64,000 nt of DNA from Enchytraeus crypticus (taxonomy: Eukaryota; Annelida; Clitellata; Enchytraeida; Enchytraeidae), in contig CAJHZI010000270.1 in assembly GCA_905160935.1 (NCBI GenBank), positions 567,001 to 631,000 on the forward strand. The letters are read 5' to 3'. The notes under the pieces are model-generated. The model was given only the letters and a program-made list of their open reading frames with translations, did not search any database and was not told the origin of the DNA. Below, piece by piece: positions 60,744-64,000 of this stretch. Position 1 is the first letter of the stretch; each line of letters starts with the position of its first letter. Made by a program: the position numbers and the translations under genes.

Positions 60744-61118
60744 GGTGAGTAAAAGAAATGATTACACCTGCAAAAAGTTGGACTATCTCAGGCTACTGTT
60801 AATATATTTTACAATAAAACTTTTACCAATTACTAAAGGACTAATTTCTGTTGGGCTGGCCAATTTTCATCCATTTTGGTTCATAGATTGGCCAGTTATG
60901 CAAGTATCAGCAGAGCAACTCCACATTTTTTATCTAAAAATAGCGTTTGCTACAACGGTAAAGGCAGATTGCGCTTCATTTACGAGAAGGTAAAGGTGAA
61001 CTCTCAGTATTACGTCAACACTTTGCTTCCGGAGCTGTTTGATGATTGCTATGCTCTTTTACCAAATGGTTTCATCTTTCAGCAGAATGGTACTCCGGCT
61101 CATGCATCGGTTCATCAT
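60741..61118 (+). mobile_element. mariner-type element, truncated sister of the SMAD4 intron copy
   Basis: Begins CAGGGTGAGTAAAAGAAATG after a TA and follows the 12969 element for about 375 bases: CTATCTCAGGCTACTGTTAA, CTTTTACCAATTACTAAAGG and the transposase scrap NGFIFQQNGTPAHASVHH. The right half and right TIR are absent. Confidence 0.8.
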
Positions 61119-61615
61119 AGATACGGTTCAAAATTAATATTTGTCGAATATTTTGAAAATACCAAAGAAATGTTTGTTATTTTTAATCTTGAAGGTATAA
61201 TTTTTAAAATACTATATCTCTCTTAGATATCGGTGTTCCACACCAGCCAACTTCAGCTGGTTCAGGCTAAGGTGAAAGAATAATTTAATAAAAATCAAAA
61301 AATGTGTGGTAGTGTGGTAAGTATTACTAAAAATTCTATGATACTAATACAAGTCATAGATATAATCAGAAATGTTAGCTAGAGTTCCATGCTTTAGAAG
61401 TATAAAAGTATGTAATAAATGTTCTAAATTAGTAAGGATATAACATTATTGACATACTTTATACAAATTTCACGTATGATTAAATTTAAGAGCAGTCTAC
61501 AAACATAATATAGTGTTTAAAATTATTGCGAGGGATAAAGATGTAAGCTTAGCCTACCAAGTGAAGCTTTCTTAATTAATTAGTAATTGTCGAGATGAAT
61601 TAGGATGTTGTTAAT
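61119..61615. other. AT-rich non-coding stretch
   Basis: Nothing recognised. Confidence 0.4.
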
Positions 61616-61673
61616 AAATCATAATACTAATATACATAGGCCTATATATATACATATATATAGGACTCTATAT

Positions 61674-61720
<47 letters not shown>

Positions 61721-61763
61721 CATATATATACATATATATAGGCCTAGGACTATATATATACGC

Positions 61764-61805
<42 letters not shown>

Positions 61806-61842
61806 ATATTGCATTATATATATATATATATATATTATATTG
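61616..61842. repeat. compound (TA)n microsatellite
   Basis: TA runs separated by repeated TATATATAGGCCTA and TACATATATATAGGACT blocks. Confidence 0.9.
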
Positions 61843-61860
61843 CTCTACTAAGTAACAGGT

Positions 61861-62253
61861 CTAGGGTACATAATACTGCAGATTTATAGTTGTCGCGAAC
61901 AGCCTTGCTGCCTGTTCGTCCTCGAGCGGTTGTCTTATTCTGGACCCGCTCGACGGTCGGCAGTACTTCGAGACAGCAGCTTTTTCGTCGAATGCTTTAT
62001 TAAGGGTACCGCTTGTCAGGAGGAACCGAGATGCTGCGTCTTCAAATGATACTTCTTTCCTCGTATCATCCGTCTCGATAGGCCTCTCTTGTTCGTTACC
62101 GACTGAGTAGGCCAAGGTCCAACCCCCCTTGTCTACTTCGTAATTGGGTTCTCGGGAACCCGGCGCACAGCGTCCACGCTGGGCCGAGTCGGGAGTAGAA
62201 GCATACTCCACGTCTTCTATGTATTTAGACGATGATGGTTGATTTTCTTCCAT
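61861..62253 (-). CDS. unrecognised 130-codon open frame in a GC-rich island
   Basis: Starts [20 protein letters not shown], continues [20 protein letters not shown] and [20 protein letters not shown] before the stop. Hydrophilic, acidic/Ser-rich, with one moderately hydrophobic segment. GC content is well above the surrounding DNA. I do not recognise a domain. It may be the start of a mobile-element protein or a host exon; there is no supporting second exon. Confidence 0.35.
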   Translation of the reverse strand: MEENQPSSSKYIEDVEYASTPDSAQRGRCAPGSREPNYEVDKGGWTLAYSVGNEQERPIETDDTRKEVSFEDAASRFLLTSGTLNKAFDEKAAVSKYCRPSSGSRIRQPLEDEQAARLFATTINLQYYVP

Positions 62254-62560
62254 GCTCCCTTTGGTAGATCCTATCCCGTAATATCTGTGGTTCTCGGGGC
62301 GAAGTGATGTGGTGACCCGAACCAGTAGTGGAAGCGTCTGCGTTATCTTGGGCGATCACGGTTGGATTTTCTACCCTGCTTCCTAGTTTTACAAACTTGT
62401 AGTATTTAATTAATTGATTGGTTGTTTTAACTGCGACGAACTTTATTTTCTTTGCCCTACTAAAACGTCCCTTTACCTTTTTAGACTTATTCTTTTCTAT
62501 CCTTCTACTATTGGTCTTCCCGTATTTTCTACTCCTAATAGGTAATCCTACTCCCGCCTG
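62254..62560. other. GC-richer flank between open frame and minisatellite
   Basis: No recognised motif. TGGTGACCCGAACCAG at about 62311-62326 resembles a retroelement primer-binding site on the + strand, but no terminal repeat or matching coding region is found beside it. Confidence 0.3.
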
Positions 62561-62561
62561 C

Positions 62562-63072
62562 AGAGACGAACTCGACCCAGGCGCTTAGCAAATACCTGCA
62601 GAGACGAACTCGACCCAGGCAATGCCGTTGTTAGCCTCCCGCCTGCAGAGACACACTCGACCCAGGCGCTTAGCAATACCCGCAGAGACGAACTCGACCC
62701 GGGTATCGCCGTGGACTACCAGCCTCCCGCCTGCAGAGACACACTCGACCCAGGCGCTTAGCAAATACCCGCAGAGACGAACTCGACCCGAGTATTGCCG
62801 TGGACTACCAGCCTCCTCGCCTGTAGAGACACACTCGACACAGGCGCTTAGCAAATACCCGCAGAGACGGACTCGACCCGAGTATTGCCGTGGACTACCA
62901 GCCTCCTCGCCTGTAGAGACACACTCGACCCAGGCGCTTAGCAAATACCCGCAGAGACGGACTCGACCCGAGTATTGCCGTGGACTACCAGCCTCCTCGC
63001 CTGTAGAGACACACTCGACCCAGGCGCTTAGCGAATACCCGCAGAGACGGACTCGACCCGGGTATCGCCGTG
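62562..63072. repeat. 90-base minisatellite
   Basis: About five copies. Each has two related halves: GCCTGCAGAGACACACTCGA, CCCAGGCGCTTAGCAAATAC; then CCGCAGAGACGGACTCGACC and GTATTGCCGTGGACTACCAG. Period 90 keeps frames open on both strands. GC-rich, unlike the other arrays here. Confidence 0.92.
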
Positions 63073-63530
63073 GACTACTAGCCTCTTACCTGGGCCTACC
63101 CAGGGGGACACTGAACTCTCTCGCCTCCAAATTAGCCTTCACGGCTTGGGTAACTAATCAACCTGAGGGGCTGCGAGCCTAGACTAACAAGCGAGCTTGA
63201 AAGCTTGCGGCTAGACGAAGACCAGATTTCTGTATACTAATCGTACTTTTGCCTTGGGATTGGGATATTACGTACTATCCTCCCTCGGTTCCCAGTACTT
63301 TCGCGTAGAAGGTTCTGGCCTCCCTGAGTTACTGCGCAGACGAACCACGCAGAACCCAATCTGTCTTTCTATGTATCGACGGCCGCTTAATATACTACTC
63401 AAGCGATCGACTTCAGCCAACCACGGCACTTCTCGTTTAATCGATTTACGCGTTAGCTGCGTCACTTTGGAAATACCCAGCGTAATAATCTAGCTAGGCC
63501 TACTTATAACTTCGACTTATATAATCTATC
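63073..63530. other. GC-richer stretch next to the minisatellite
   Basis: Balanced base composition, continuing the island. No recognised domain in any frame. Confidence 0.35.
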
Positions 63531-63690
63531 ATAAATCTTTGGAAATACCCTACGTCACTTAATATTTATAAATAACAGCTGTATAATATTTGCTTTCGAT
63601 CTATAATATATATTTCCTAATATATTAATAACTGCTATATAATATCTGTTTTCTATCTACAATATATATTTCTTAATATAATAATTGTGA
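63531..63690. repeat. two-copy AT-rich duplication
   Basis: Two copies of about 75 bases sharing TATAATAT(T/C)TG, TTTTC(G/T)ATCTA and AATATATATTTC. Confidence 0.7.
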
Positions 63691-63699
63691 ACAAGGCGT

Positions 63700-63975
63700 G
63701 TTCATTACAATAGTCATACGTCAGCAGTCATTCTCCTTAAAGAATACTCCATTACCAGTCTCCATGTATCAGCCAGTTAATCGTATAGCAAACTGTGACA
63801 AAAGGTTATGCATGCCTTGTTCAGATTTTAAAATATCCTGTCTTTGGAAAAATAAGGTTTCTGAAATGTTTTCCCTTTGCCTACCTCATCTCTTGCTTCT
63901 TACGACACGTGCAGTATAAGGTTGGTCTATTCTTGAGGGATCCAGCCTCTACACAGAAATGCAGAGTTGGATAAA
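63700..63975 (-). mobile_element. SINE-B head
   Basis: On the - strand GGATCCCTCAAGAATAGACC, then AACCTTATACTGCACGTG and TCGTAAG match the head of the copies at 1999 and 43945. Confidence 0.5.
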
Positions 63976-64000
63976 GTCTACGTAGCAACCTATAGGAGGA

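Noticed and set aside
62300-62330. Retroelement primer-binding site on the + strand
   Set aside because: A short match only; no terminal repeats or recognisable coding region nearby.
62585-63182. Pro/Arg-rich and Val/Cys-rich repeat frames on both strands
   Set aside because: 90-base minisatellite effect; no conserved motif outside the repeats.

Overview
The window is nuclear DNA from an intron-rich, AT-rich animal genome. The genes recognised are bilaterian families: SMAD4, LASP and a tau/MAP2/MAP4-type protein. Splice sites are ordinary GT-AG. Introns run from a few hundred bases to about 6 kb and are packed with (TA)n, (CT)n and (GAT)n runs, minisatellites, tRNA- and 5S-rRNA-derived SINEs, LINE fragments and mariner-type DNA elements. 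This fits a marine invertebrate, possibly a spiralian, but I cannot name the species or phylum. There are no bacterial features.

Layout. 1-4.0 kb, + strand: the 3' end of a gene I do not recognise (firm exons 2794-3271 and 3884-3974), with a 500-base GAT run just before its splice acceptor. 4-11 kb: no gene; repeats. 11.37-23.01 kb, - strand: a complete SMAD4, 11 coding exons, 589 residues. 23-26 kb: intergenic. 26.08-30.50 kb, + strand: a 5-exon gene for a 374-residue coiled-coil protein. About 31.0-34.4 kb, - strand: four tau-type microtubule-binding repeats, one per exon. 34.4-43.2 kb: no certain gene. 43.25-60.26 kb, - strand: a complete LASP (LIM, nebulin repeats, SH3), 9 coding exons, 427 residues. 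60.3-64 kb: a truncated mariner copy, (TA)n and a GC-rich island with a 90-base minisatellite and an unrecognised open frame.

The genes do not form an obvious pathway. SMAD4 is the common mediator of TGF-beta/BMP signalling. LASP and the tau-like protein bind actin and microtubules respectively.

The most unusual signal is structural. At six exon borders in the SMAD4, tau and LASP genes (and perhaps a seventh in the first gene), the splice site, usually with the adjoining exon edge, has been copied into a tandem array lying in the intron. The clearest is about fourteen 44-base copies of the last tau repeat exon's 3' end with its donor. A second theme is modular retroposons: two SINE families share a head but carry the 3' tails of two different LINE families. 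There are also two SINEs derived from 5S rRNA, and a TIR element that appears to have captured a histone-type 3' stem-loop.
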